From a virus, in the IMG/VR virus record IMGVR_UViG_3300037517_000941, positions 1 to 32,266 of that record: a DNA stretch of 32,266 nt; one strand, 5' to 3'. The notes beneath the pieces are model-generated. The model saw nothing but the letters and a program-made list of their open reading frames with translations, ran no database searches and was not told the DNA's origin. Below are positions 6,468-14,416 of this stretch, piece after piece (position 1 is the stretch's first letter; every line of letters starts with the position of its first letter). The position numbers and the translations under genes are program-made.

Positions 6468-6605
6468 ATGAAATACACCACACAGCGTAAGCGTAGAAAA
6501 AGGCCGATGCACAAAAGAGACACCAAGCTCCGCACAGCTTGTCTTAAAATAAAGTCACCCGAAATCAGGCGGCTATTTGCAGAAATTAAAAAGCTATTCA
6601 AATGA
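6468..6605 (+). CDS. 45-aa basic protein
   Basis: Highly basic (begins MKYTTQRKRRKRPMHKRDTK), ending with an amphipathic helix (IRRLFAEIKKLFK). Its stop overlaps the following glycosyltransferase start by ATGA. The charge suggests nucleic-acid or membrane association, but nothing else can be said. Confidence 0.55.
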   Translation: MKYTTQRKRRKRPMHKRDTKLRTACLKIKSPEIRRLFAEIKKLFK

Positions 6606-7660
6606 AAGCGTTAGCCCTTTGGGAAGGGATGGGTGGAGTTGAATACCACCGCCTATACACACCACTAAAACGATTGCAGATTGATTACCCTGATGACATC
6701 ACGGTTAGCATATCGCAGAACTTTGAACGCAATGGAATACCGCATTTATCTAACTACGACTTGGTCATCTTCAACAGATGGCTGGGAGAGAACCACTACG
6801 AGATACTCCACTATTTGGCAAAGAACAATATCAAATACATCGTGGACATTGACGACTATTGGGTATTGCCAAAACACCACCCGACATATAAGTACTTCCG
6901 GGAACATAAACTGAAACAGCAAATTATTGACGGGATCCGGTATGCCGATGGTGTGACCACCACAACCGACTATCTTGCGCAAAAGATATCCAAGTACAAC
7001 CACAATGTGCAGGTGCTGCCCAACGCACTTGACCTGACAGATGACCAGTGGCTTTCAACCCCACAGGAACGAGAATACTTCACCTTTGGCTGGGTGGGTG
7101 GACTTACCCACAGCAATGACATCATGATACTATCGGAAGCAATCGAACGCATCTGCAATGAGCATGACAATGTCCGCTTTGTTTTGTGCGGATGGATGGC
7201 AAATAACTACATTTGGGATAGCATCTTGTACAAGTTCAATGGAAACAACCCGGTGCTTCGGCCACAGGTATTGGTCAGCCATGCACAACAGCCCAACGAG
7301 TACGGCAATTTCTACCGCCTGTTTGATTGTGCGTTAGCACCATTGGAACAGAACGAGTGGAATAGCTGCAAATCCGAACTGAAAATAATTGAAGCGGCTG
7401 CATACGGATTGCCGGTTATCGCATCGGGAGTTGAACCATACCTGCAACACCTGAACAATGCAGGGGTGAAGTTCTGCCTGAACACACCAGATGAGTGGTA
7501 TAAAGCAATGAAACAGGCAATGGAAAGCCAACCCGAAGCAAACAAAATCAGAGGGGAAGCAAATCAGGTTTACTGCAATGAACACCACAACCTTGAAGCC
7601 ATAAACAAAGACAGATTGGAATTTTATCAATGCACATTAGCTACACCCGGCCATTCGTAA
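6602..7660 (+). CDS. glycosyltransferase, GT4-like (GT-B fold)
   Basis: 352 aa. Recognisable features are an N-terminal Rossmann half with DLVIFNRWLG (about 53-62) and IKYIVDIDDYW (about 77-87), the domain linker VQVLPNALDL (about 136-145), FGWVGGLTH (about 159-167), and the C-terminal donor-binding signature SELKIIEAAAYGLPVIASG (about 257-275). This is the usual GT4 arrangement. The 3' end overlaps the terminase gene by 31 nt, so it is expressed with morphogenesis genes, which hints at a virion or cell-surface target. Partner candidates are the GT9-like enzyme and the SAM methyltransferase at 3138-4503. Confidence 0.82.
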   Translation: MKALALWEGMGGVEYHRLYTPLKRLQIDYPDDITVSISQNFERNGIPHLSNYDLVIFNRWLGENHYEILHYLAKNNIKYIVDIDDYWVLPKHHPTYKYFREHKLKQQIIDGIRYADGVTTTTDYLAQKISKYNHNVQVLPNALDLTDDQWLSTPQEREYFTFGWVGGLTHSNDIMILSEAIERICNEHDNVRFVLCGWMANNYIWDSILYKFNGNNPVLRPQVLVSHAQQPNEYGNFYRLFDCALAPLEQNEWNSCKSELKIIEAAAYGLPVIASGVEPYLQHLNNAGVKFCLNTPDEWYKAMKQAMESQPEANKIRGEANQVYCNEHHNLEAINKDRLEFYQCTLATPGHS

Positions 7661-8817
7661 CGGATTACCAACGGGCGATACTTGACAGCCCAGATAGGTA
7701 CACCGTGACCGCTGCTGCTACGAAAGTTGGCAAGACAGCGAGCCATATTATTTGGCTGTTTGAACAGGCATTGAAGCTAAAAGAAAACCAATCCGTGTGG
7801 TGGGTTGCACCCGTTTACCAACAAGCGGAAATCGCATTCAGGCGGATGCGTAACCAAGTGACCGTGCGTGATTTTTTCAAGGTCAATGAAAGCAAGTTAC
7901 GATTGACACTTCCAACCGGGGGGATAATTGAATTTAAATCAGCAGACAAGCCCGACAACCTTTATGGTGATGATGTCTATGCAGCCGTGTTTGATGAGTT
8001 CACACGGGCGAGAGAAGATGCGTGGTATGCCCTGCGTTCTACCCTGACCAAAACAGAAGGCAAGGCAAAGCTAATCGGTAACGTGAAAGGCAAAAAGAAC
8101 TGGGGATATAAGCTATCCGAACGGGCAAGGATGGGCGAACCGAACTACGGGTTTTTCAAGATTACCGCTTATGACGCAGTCAATGCAGGTGTCCTGAAAC
8201 TTGAAGAAGTGGAACAGGCCAAACGTGACTTGCCGCAGCACATATTTTCCGAGCTGTATCTTGCCGAGCCAACCGAAGATGGTAGCAACCCGTTTGGATT
8301 GAGCTACATTTCGCAGTGTATTGCACCGATTTCCACCGCACCTGTTGAGTGGTACGGCATTGACCTTGCAAAGTACAGCGACTACACGGTGATCATTGGC
8401 CTTGACTCCGAATACAGGGTGTGCTATTTTGACCGCTTTCAAAAGGACTGGGCGCAGACAGAACAGCACATCATCAGGGTGGTAGGCAACACCCCTGCTG
8501 CCATAGATAGCACGGGAGTAGGTGACCCGATTGTTGAGAAGATACAACGGCATTGCCCCCGTTCCGTTGGGGTGAAGTTCACATCGGTAAGCAAACAACA
8601 GATGATGGAGCAGTTGACCGCTGACGTTCACGCTGGGCTGATTAAGTTCCCAGAGGGAATAATCGCAGATGAAATGCGTAACTTTGAATTTGAACACACG
8701 GCAACGGGGTTGCGTTATTCTGCACCATCAGGGTTGCACGATGACGCTGTATGTGCGTTGGCACTTGCCCGGTATTGCAGCCAAAAGAATAAGAAAGGGG
8801 TATTTGTCATAATATGA
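7630..8817 (+). CDS. terL: terminase large subunit
   Basis: 395 aa. ATPase domain: Walker A AATKVGKT (about 28-36) and Walker B AAVFDEFTRA (about 118-127). Nuclease domain: GIDLAKYSDYTVIIGLD (about 243-259), AIDSTGVGD (about 291-299) and GLHDDAVCALALA (about 368-380), giving the RNase H-like acidic residues. It packages DNA into the prohead through the portal (20050-21801). Length is at the short end for large terminases. The start lies inside the preceding glycosyltransferase gene. Confidence 0.93.
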   Translation: MHISYTRPFVTDYQRAILDSPDRYTVTAAATKVGKTASHIIWLFEQALKLKENQSVWWVAPVYQQAEIAFRRMRNQVTVRDFFKVNESKLRLTLPTGGIIEFKSADKPDNLYGDDVYAAVFDEFTRAREDAWYALRSTLTKTEGKAKLIGNVKGKKNWGYKLSERARMGEPNYGFFKITAYDAVNAGVLKLEEVEQAKRDLPQHIFSELYLAEPTEDGSNPFGLSYISQCIAPISTAPVEWYGIDLAKYSDYTVIIGLDSEYRVCYFDRFQKDWAQTEQHIIRVVGNTPAAIDSTGVGDPIVEKIQRHCPRSVGVKFTSVSKQQMMEQLTADVHAGLIKFPEGIIADEMRNFEFEHTATGLRYSAPSGLHDDAVCALALARYCSQKNKKGVFVII

Positions 8818-8894
8818 AAATACTCTTTACCATAGCCATATACGAAATAATCAAAACAACAGCCATACATTTGTGGTATAAAATAGTAAAATGA
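8814..8894 (+). CDS. 26-aa hydrophobic peptide
   Basis: Reads MKILFTIAIYEIIKTTAIHL and six more residues. ATGA overlaps join it to terL upstream and to the tail chaperone gene downstream, so it bridges the two exactly. It may serve mainly to keep ribosomes moving between genes; no product function is evident. Confidence 0.5.
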   Translation: MKILFTIAIYEIIKTTAIHLWYKIVK

Positions 8895-9484
8895 AATTAC
8901 CAAAGAATTGGAACCAAATAAGCATAGCACAATTCCAAGAATTGCAGCTATTGACAGAGCCGAGTTTTGACAATCAGCTCAAAACTTTGTCCATTTTATC
9001 AGGCAAAAAACTGGACCAAATAGAGGAAATGCGGATTGTGGACATCACGGCTGCATTAGCGAAACTTGCATTCATGGCAGAATTACCCACCGCAAAAAAC
9101 GTGGGTAGCTTCCGCATAGGAAATACCCTGTATAAATTCGCAGCCAATCAGCACCACTTACAAGCGCACCAATTTATCATGGTGCAGGACTTGTTTGCTG
9201 AAAAGGACAAATGGGTGCAGAACTTGCACATGATTATGGCAGCCCTGTGCGTTCCTTACCGGATATTCCCACCCAAACGCAAGGAAGTAAAGACAGATGA
9301 CTTCGAAAAGATTGCTGCGCAGTTCAGGGAGAAGATGCCGATTTCATTTGCGTATGCCTACACGCTTTTTTTTTCTCTATGCTTGCCGGAATTACTCGAA
9401 GCTACCCAAGTATTTTTAGAGCAGGAAGTGGAGAAGTTGAAGAAGATAGCCGAAGAAAAGACCGCCCCGCCATCAGTTGGCTGA
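8891..9484 (+). CDS. tail assembly chaperone-like protein
   Basis: 197 aa. It follows the plan of tail assembly chaperones in Bacteroidota siphoviruses: LPKNWNQISIAQFQELQ start, a mid-domain around YKFAANQHHLQAHQFIMVQDL, and an amphipathic C-terminal helix region MPISFAYAYTLFF with a charged tail. A nine-T run (9366-9374) with zero-frame codons CTT TTT TTT lies about 110 bp before the stop, and the downstream gene is in the -1 frame, the classic G/GT arrangement. It would hold the tape measure protein during tail assembly. No conserved catalytic residues are expected. Confidence 0.65.
   Translation: MKLPKNWNQISIAQFQELQLLTEPSFDNQLKTLSILSGKKLDQIEEMRIVDITAALAKLAFMAELPTAKNVGSFRIGNTLYKFAANQHHLQAHQFIMVQDLFAEKDKWVQNLHMIMAALCVPYRIFPPKRKEVKTDDFEKIAAQFREKMPISFAYAYTLFFSLCLPELLEATQVFLEQEVEKLKKIAEEKTAPPSVG
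9367..9373 (+). other. putative -1 ribosomal frameshift heptamer
   Basis: T TTT TTT in the frame of the 8891 gene is a canonical X XXY YYZ slippery site within a run of nine T. After slippage, reading continues from 9373 in the open -1 frame through 9690, giving a fusion of about 266 aa. No strong downstream pseudoknot was identified by eye. Confidence 0.5.
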
Positions 9485-9690
9485 AAATGGTGGACAACAT
9501 AGCAGGGGGTGACAGGACAAAGTGGGATTTCTTTTTGAATATGCCGCTTGTTGAGTTCTTAAACGCAGTCAGTTTCCAAACAGAAAAGGACAGGGCAAGG
9601 ACAGAACGATTAAACACCGCAGCGCAGTCGGCAAAGTCTGCCAAAGATAGCACCGTTTACAAGATTGCACTTTTGCAAGAAATGTTGTAA
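9379..9690 (+). CDS. tail assembly chaperone, frameshift extension (GT-like)
   Basis: Overlaps the previous gene in the -1 frame. The conserved-looking part SWLKMVDNIAGGDRTKWDFFLNMPLVEFLNAVSF begins within the overlap, before the first well-placed ATG (9487), so the frame was probably entered by frameshifting rather than by independent initiation. An ATG at 9379 is the most upstream one in this frame. The helix-rich C-terminus (TEKDRARTERLNTAA) is charged. As in lambda G/GT, the long form would bind the tape measure protein and the tail tube. Confidence 0.6.
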   Translation: MLAGITRSYPSIFRAGSGEVEEDSRRKDRPAISWLKMVDNIAGGDRTKWDFFLNMPLVEFLNAVSFQTEKDRARTERLNTAAQSAKSAKDSTVYKIALLQEML

Positions 9691-9807
9691 GTTTGAAATA
9701 CCGTTGGTGTAAGCAGGAATGAATACTGCCTTTGAGTAGCATCTCACTTTGTGAGGACATGGGTGCAAATCCCATACGGATGAAGCCCCGGCCATTGTGT
9801 CGGGGTT
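9691..9807 (+). ncRNA. multi-hairpin structured region with tRNA-like T-arm
   Basis: A 132-nt gap that can fold into successive hairpins: ATACC/GGTGT (9698-9710), GCAG/CTGC (9713-9729), CTCAC/GTGAG (9743-9755) and ATGGG/CCCAT around a 7-nt loop TGCAAAT (9759-9775), then a terminator-like hairpin (9784-9807). CCGT (9701-9704) can alternatively pair with ACGG (9776-9779), which lies directly against the T-arm, giving a cloverleaf-like layout. Arm spacings and a four-pair acceptor exclude a normal tRNA. It could be a degenerate tRNA, a processing signal or a regulatory leader. Confidence 0.35.
9784..9807 (+). terminator. hairpin, terminator-like
   Basis: AGCCCCGGC pairs with GTCGGGGTT around a 6-nt loop (nine pairs, two of them G-U), followed by TTCTACTTTT. 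It separates the chaperone genes from the neck gene. The T-run is broken, so it may be an RNA-processing or pausing element instead. Confidence 0.5.
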
Positions 9808-9808
9808 T

Positions 9809-9822
9809 CTACTTTTATAAGT
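9809..9822 (+). promoter_or_regulatory. late start-proximal element, copy A
   Basis: CTACTTTTATAA placed 14 nt (from its C) before the GTG at 9823 and directly after a hairpin. One of six copies of a CTACTTTTATAGATAG-like element. TACTTTTA resembles the -7 box TAnnTTTG with a final-base change; no -33 box is consistent across copies. Confidence 0.45.
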
Positions 9823-10407
9823 GTGAACATTACCAAAGCGCAACTGGATGCAATCAACAAAGGGTTGCTGGATAAGTTCGGGATACCCGACAGCCCTATG
9901 CCTAATTCATTACTTGCTGACCTTGTTATTGGAGTTGCACAGCGTTTAATTGATGCCATCCGTGAGGACATGGAACGAAAGGACTTGAAGTCCACAGGCA
10001 ACTTGATTGCGGAAACGGGTGTGGGTGATTTCATTGAAACACCAAGCGGAGTGACCGTGCCGATTATGATGTCAAAATATTATCTGTATGTTGACCAAGG
10101 CAGAAGGCCCGGAAACAAACCACCAATTCAGTCGCTTGAAAATTGGATAAGAAACAAACGAACGGTGTATGCAAAGGTGAAGCCAAAGGAAGGGCAAACA
10201 ATGGATGAAGCGGTCAGGTCATTTGCGATTGCTATATCTCGCAAAATAGCATCCAAAGGAACAATAAAGCGGTTCGGTTACAAAGGCGGTAACTTTATAG
10301 GGGATGTGCTGACCCCTGCCAATATAGATGCAATCGCACAGCACTTGGGAGATGCCTTGGGTAAACCCATAACCGCATACGTTACAAGTGAGATTGCCAC
10401 TACATAG
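9823..10407 (+). CDS. neck / tail completion protein, HK97 gp10-like
   Basis: 194 aa, GTG start. The central pattern YYLYVDQGRRPGNKPPIQSL, then WIRNKRTVYAKVK, then FAIAISRKIASKGTIKRFG is typical of HK97-gp10/minor head-tail joining proteins (Y.V..GR.PG..PP...L..WI, then A.ai...i...GT). It would sit at the head-tail interface. It is the first gene after the structured gap and is followed by its own hairpin. Confidence 0.65.
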   Translation: MNITKAQLDAINKGLLDKFGIPDSPMPNSLLADLVIGVAQRLIDAIREDMERKDLKSTGNLIAETGVGDFIETPSGVTVPIMMSKYYLYVDQGRRPGNKPPIQSLENWIRNKRTVYAKVKPKEGQTMDEAVRSFAIAISRKIASKGTIKRFGYKGGNFIGDVLTPANIDAIAQHLGDALGKPITAYVTSEIATT

Positions 10408-10425
10408 GTAGGCGAAAACCTACTT
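10406..10425 (+). terminator. hairpin with T-run
   Basis: GTAGG (10408-10412) pairs with CCTAC (10419-10423), loop CGAAAA, plus two outer pairs; followed by six T. It lies right after the neck gene stop. The CCTAC arm is also the beginning of late element copy B, so the two signals share bases. Confidence 0.5.
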
Positions 10426-10435
10426 TTTTAGGTAG
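10419..10435 (+). promoter_or_regulatory. late start-proximal element, copy B
   Basis: CCTACTTTTTTAGGTAG ends directly at the ATG (10436). It shares CCTACTTTT and a GTAG/GATAG-like end with the other five copies and abuts a hairpin. Confidence 0.5.
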
Positions 10436-11632
10436 ATGGCAATTACAATCAATACCGAGCCGAATGATGTAAGCCCGGTTTATTCCGATGTTTCATACGT
10501 GGTTACTTCTACCAACTACGCACAGGCAAATTTCAAGTTTATTGCGGTAATCAAAAACGCATCAGGCACTACCATTGCCAAACTGAAAGCCCCGATATTT
10601 CACGGAACTACCGACAAGGGTGTGTTCAACATCAGCCGTATCCTGCAAAATTATGTGACCTACGATTTCACCCAAAACCTGACAGCGGTAAGCAAGTGCA
10701 ATAATAGCTATCTTGCATACAGCGTGGAATTTGGTGAGGAGTATGGCGGCACGGAATATCTTGCACTTGCAACCGACACGGGTAAATATGTATGGAATGG
10801 CCTGTTTAATCTGTACGGAAGTGAAACACCCGAAACTTACAAGATAAATGTCACACCCAATTCAGCCAAATTTCTCACCCGTGTACGGCCAAGGATTGTA
10901 ACCCGTGAGCAGTACGACTACCTTTATTTTTTGCTGCTCGGTTTTAACATCGAACCAAAGGTGATGGCATACAATGCCGCAGGTTCAGTGATTGCCACAA
11001 GCTATTTGAAGCTACCTTGGACTGCGAGTACAGCAGACACATCACAATTCATGGTTAGATTTGGCGCAGGTGTGGTTCAGTTAAACGCACTCACAGCAGG
11101 GGAGTTGACATCGGGAACACCCGGCAGCGTTGTGCCTGTTGGCACGGCATATTACACCATACAGTTCACCCAGACGATTGGTGGAAATTTCAGCGAAGTG
11201 TACCGCTTTGATGTGGTGGAAGAATGCAGCAAATATGTGCCGCAATACCTTTACTTCCTGAACCCGTTGGGTGGCTTTGAAAGTGTGCGTTGCAGCATGG
11301 CATCACGTGACAAATACAGCGTGAGCAGAAAGCAGTTTAAACGCAATAACTACACCCTGACAGGAAACACATTTGCGTATGACAAAACAAAGCATGGGAT
11401 GACTTCGTATGCTACTGAAAAGACAAAGCAAGTGGTGCTGAACACAAACTGGCTGAATGAAACCGAATTTGAATGGCTGCAAGATTTGATTGCTTCGCCT
11501 GTGGTTTTCTTGGGTGACATTCCTGTCAATATCACAGACACCAATTATGAGGTGTTTGATTATATTGATGGCCCGAACAACCTGCAAATTACCGTTGAAT
11601 ATACCGAGCCGGAAAGGTTGCAAAACGCATGA
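10436..11632 (+). CDS. structural protein, putative distal tail/baseplate component
   Basis: 398 aa, beta-rich with many Thr, Asn and aromatic residues and no enzymatic motif. It lies directly upstream of, and overlaps by ATGA, the 928-aa tail protein, and both precede the tape measure. The two would make up the tail tip. The end of the protein (about 330-395) reads like a receptor- or partner-binding beta domain. The function is inferred from position; no family was recognised. Confidence 0.5.
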   Translation: MAITINTEPNDVSPVYSDVSYVVTSTNYAQANFKFIAVIKNASGTTIAKLKAPIFHGTTDKGVFNISRILQNYVTYDFTQNLTAVSKCNNSYLAYSVEFGEEYGGTEYLALATDTGKYVWNGLFNLYGSETPETYKINVTPNSAKFLTRVRPRIVTREQYDYLYFLLLGFNIEPKVMAYNAAGSVIATSYLKLPWTASTADTSQFMVRFGAGVVQLNALTAGELTSGTPGSVVPVGTAYYTIQFTQTIGGNFSEVYRFDVVEECSKYVPQYLYFLNPLGGFESVRCSMASRDKYSVSRKQFKRNNYTLTGNTFAYDKTKHGMTSYATEKTKQVVLNTNWLNETEFEWLQDLIASPVVFLGDIPVNITDTNYEVFDYIDGPNNLQITVEYTEPERLQNA

Positions 11633-14415
11633 ATAACGTAAGATTAGTTTGCGGTGGGTATAGCGTGGATTTGCCTACCGATTTTGGAATACAGATTAAC
11701 AAATCCATTGCCGACATCCGTGAACCTGAAAGCAGGTCATCGGATTGGACAAAGACATTCACGTTACCCGGTACAAAGACAAATAACAAGCTGTTCACCC
11801 ACTTGTTTGATTTGAACTTGAGCATCCGCAATACGACTGCGACCAATTTCAGTCCTGATTTCAATCCTAACCTGAAAGCCGATGCGCTGTTGACCGTGGA
11901 TGAAGTAACGCAGATAGAAGGTTTTATCCGTTTGTTGTCGATTAAGGTTAACGACCTGAACCAAATTGAGTACGAATGCTCCATGCACGGGCAGTTAGCT
12001 GACCTTACTGCCAAGATTGCGGACAGCAAATTGAGTGATTTGGACTTTACCGAGTACAATCACATCATGAGTGACACTAACATTTTCAATTCGTGGGACA
12101 CTTCGATAATAAAAAACAGCAGCGGCTATGTGAATTTTAGCGGTGGCGCACCTATTGGTGAGGGCTATGTGTACACTTGGTTAGACAATGGCAGATATCC
12201 TGATTATAGCACATTCCAAACCGATGACATGAGTGTGTGTCTATATGCCAAAAACATTGTAGACAAGATTTTCAGCGGTGCTGGGTACACATATACAAGC
12301 GGTTCGTTTTTCAACACAGCGCAGTTCAAAAGATTGGTTGTGCCTTGCCCCACTCAATTCCCGGTATTGCCCGAAGCCGAAATACAATCACGGCAATTCC
12401 TTGTTCAAAAGTCATCAGGGCAGACCATAACCATTCCGCAAAAGATTACATTCCAAACGGAGATAAGTGACCCTTCAAACCAATTCAATACGACAACCAG
12501 TGAGTTCACGGTTGGCAAGACAGGGCAGTATGACTTGTTTATTTACAATAAATCCACATTAAATGTAACTTTTAATTCTGTTGTAACCCAAAATATTCAA
12601 CAGCGTTTCAGTTGCATTTATTCTATATATGTCAACGGCATCAGGGCGGCAGTAAGAAATGGGCAGCTTCAAATTGTTACACACACCACAACCCCTGAAA
12701 CAAAAATAATCACATTTGATGAAACAATTTTAGTGGGTGAAAGTTTGGCATTAAATCAGGGTGATGTGGTGTCTATTTTACTTGACAACATTCAAATAAA
12801 TGGTCAGTTGATTGCGGCCAGAACAGACATCACATTAAATTCTTTTATTCAAAATTCTGGTACTAAATTTTACAATCAAATTGTTGATGCACCGGGATAT
12901 AACAATACAATAGATTTTATTGGGTTTTTCAATGAGGAAACAAAACAAGCGGAATTTTTAAGGTGGATTTTCAGGATGTTCAATTTATATGTTGAACCAA
13001 CTGAAATGACAAACGAGCTTTTAATTCTGCCACGTGAGGAATTTTACATCAACACCGTAAGAGATTGGACAAAGAAAAGGGATTTGTCACAACCACTTGA
13101 CATCATTCCAATGGGTGAACTTGAAGCAGGTAAATATATCTTTACCCATCAAGAGGGTGATGACGAAGGCAACAAAGAATACAAATCCGATTACAATCGA
13201 ATATATGGCGACAGACAGATATTTATTGAAAATGATTTTGTCAAAGATGAAAAGAAAATTGAAACAGGATTTGGTGCTTCTATTTTAAACTCATTTCCAA
13301 AGGATGACAAAACACTAACCTATATTGACAATGGCGACAATCTAAATTTCAACACTGGTAAAATCAGGATATTGCAATATGCTGCGTTGTCTTGCAATCC
13401 TTATTTAGTTTATAATGGCAAAGTAAGAGTGCTTGGTGGCACATCTACCAACAAAACAAAATATCCATACACAGGGCATTTGGACAATCCAAAAACACCT
13501 ACATCGGATATTAACTATGGGATGCCAAGATTTATAGGTATTCCAGCAGGTACAGAAATGACCAACAATAATTTGTTCAATGCTTACTGGTCAAAGTATA
13601 TGTCCGAAATTATAGACAAGGACAGCAAGATAGTAAGAGGCCATTTCTACCTGACCCCGGCTGACATGGAAAAGTTGTCATTCCGTGACCTGTATTTCTT
13701 TGATGGCAATTACTTCCGGTTGAATAAGATTGAGGATTACGACCCAATTAACCCATCTGTCAACATCTGTGAGTTTTTGTTCCTTAAAGCAGGGCCGACA
13801 TTCACGGCAACGACAGGAAGCGTGGGCGGTGGTGGAAGCCAAGGCAATGACAATATAAAAGATGAAAAAGACCCCGAAGGTGGCAAGACAACGAATAAAG
13901 TAATAAGTCAGCGTGGCTTCAATATAGGTCAATACAATGATGCCGGGGATGGCATAATGGTAGGGAATATCCTTTCAAACTTTGGAAACAGAAACGCTGC
14001 CTTTGCAACCAGCGGAGTGACTTTCATTTGCGATGATAGCATTGTAATTGGACAAGCACCACCATCAGGTTACGCAGGATGCAACGAAGTGTGGATGCAA
14101 GGGCAGTTAATACAACCTAACAATTTTGGAACAAACCGATTTGTATTTCCGACAGCAAACTATACTGCTGAAATGGACAAGGACATCATTATCTTTTCAG
14201 CAGGGGGAAATCACACCATTACATTGCCCCCGGTTGGCACATCAACATCGAAAGGGTTTTGGATAGTCAAAGCAGAATCGGGTGGAACATTACGCATAGA
14301 AGCACAAAGTGGGGAATACATAGATGGAAGTGACCATTACAACATCAACAACCAATGGGGTACAGCATATTTGGTATGCAACGGGTCAAGGTGGTACGCA
14401 TTAACAAACAAATAA
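11629..14415 (+). CDS. large tail tip / baseplate protein with fibre-like C-terminus
   Basis: 928 aa. The N-terminal 120 residues (IREPESRSSDWTKTFTLPGTKTNN) match the pattern of a conserved tail protein in Bacteroidota phages. The mid-part is beta-rich and AT-rich in DNA (about 12540-13520). A Gly-rich hinge near 725-735 precedes the C-terminal domain (about 860-928; reads HTITLPPVGTSTSKGFWIVK and ends in GSRWYALTNK), like the terminal domain of many tail fibres. It is likely the host-contact protein of the tail tip. It is followed, 1 nt later, by the tape measure gene. Confidence 0.55.
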   Translation: MNNVRLVCGGYSVDLPTDFGIQINKSIADIREPESRSSDWTKTFTLPGTKTNNKLFTHLFDLNLSIRNTTATNFSPDFNPNLKADALLTVDEVTQIEGFIRLLSIKVNDLNQIEYECSMHGQLADLTAKIADSKLSDLDFTEYNHIMSDTNIFNSWDTSIIKNSSGYVNFSGGAPIGEGYVYTWLDNGRYPDYSTFQTDDMSVCLYAKNIVDKIFSGAGYTYTSGSFFNTAQFKRLVVPCPTQFPVLPEAEIQSRQFLVQKSSGQTITIPQKITFQTEISDPSNQFNTTTSEFTVGKTGQYDLFIYNKSTLNVTFNSVVTQNIQQRFSCIYSIYVNGIRAAVRNGQLQIVTHTTTPETKIITFDETILVGESLALNQGDVVSILLDNIQINGQLIAARTDITLNSFIQNSGTKFYNQIVDAPGYNNTIDFIGFFNEETKQAEFLRWIFRMFNLYVEPTEMTNELLILPREEFYINTVRDWTKKRDLSQPLDIIPMGELEAGKYIFTHQEGDDEGNKEYKSDYNRIYGDRQIFIENDFVKDEKKIETGFGASILNSFPKDDKTLTYIDNGDNLNFNTGKIRILQYAALSCNPYLVYNGKVRVLGGTSTNKTKYPYTGHLDNPKTPTSDINYGMPRFIGIPAGTEMTNNNLFNAYWSKYMSEIIDKDSKIVRGHFYLTPADMEKLSFRDLYFFDGNYFRLNKIEDYDPINPSVNICEFLFLKAGPTFTATTGSVGGGGSQGNDNIKDEKDPEGGKTTNKVISQRGFNIGQYNDAGDGIMVGNILSNFGNRNAAFATSGVTFICDDSIVIGQAPPSGYAGCNEVWMQGQLIQPNNFGTNRFVFPTANYTAEMDKDIIIFSAGGNHTITLPPVGTSTSKGFWIVKAESGGTLRIEAQSGEYIDGSDHYNINNQWGTAYLVCNGSRWYALTNK

Positions 14416-14416
14416 A

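Noticed and set aside
8113-8697. Long antisense frame (194 aa) in the terminase gene
   Set aside because: The plus-strand frame carries the terminase motifs; this one is composition-driven.
9698-9783. Functional tRNA
   Set aside because: A T-arm-like hairpin is perfect, but only four acceptor pairs form and the spacing of the other arms is wrong, so it is reported only as a structured region.
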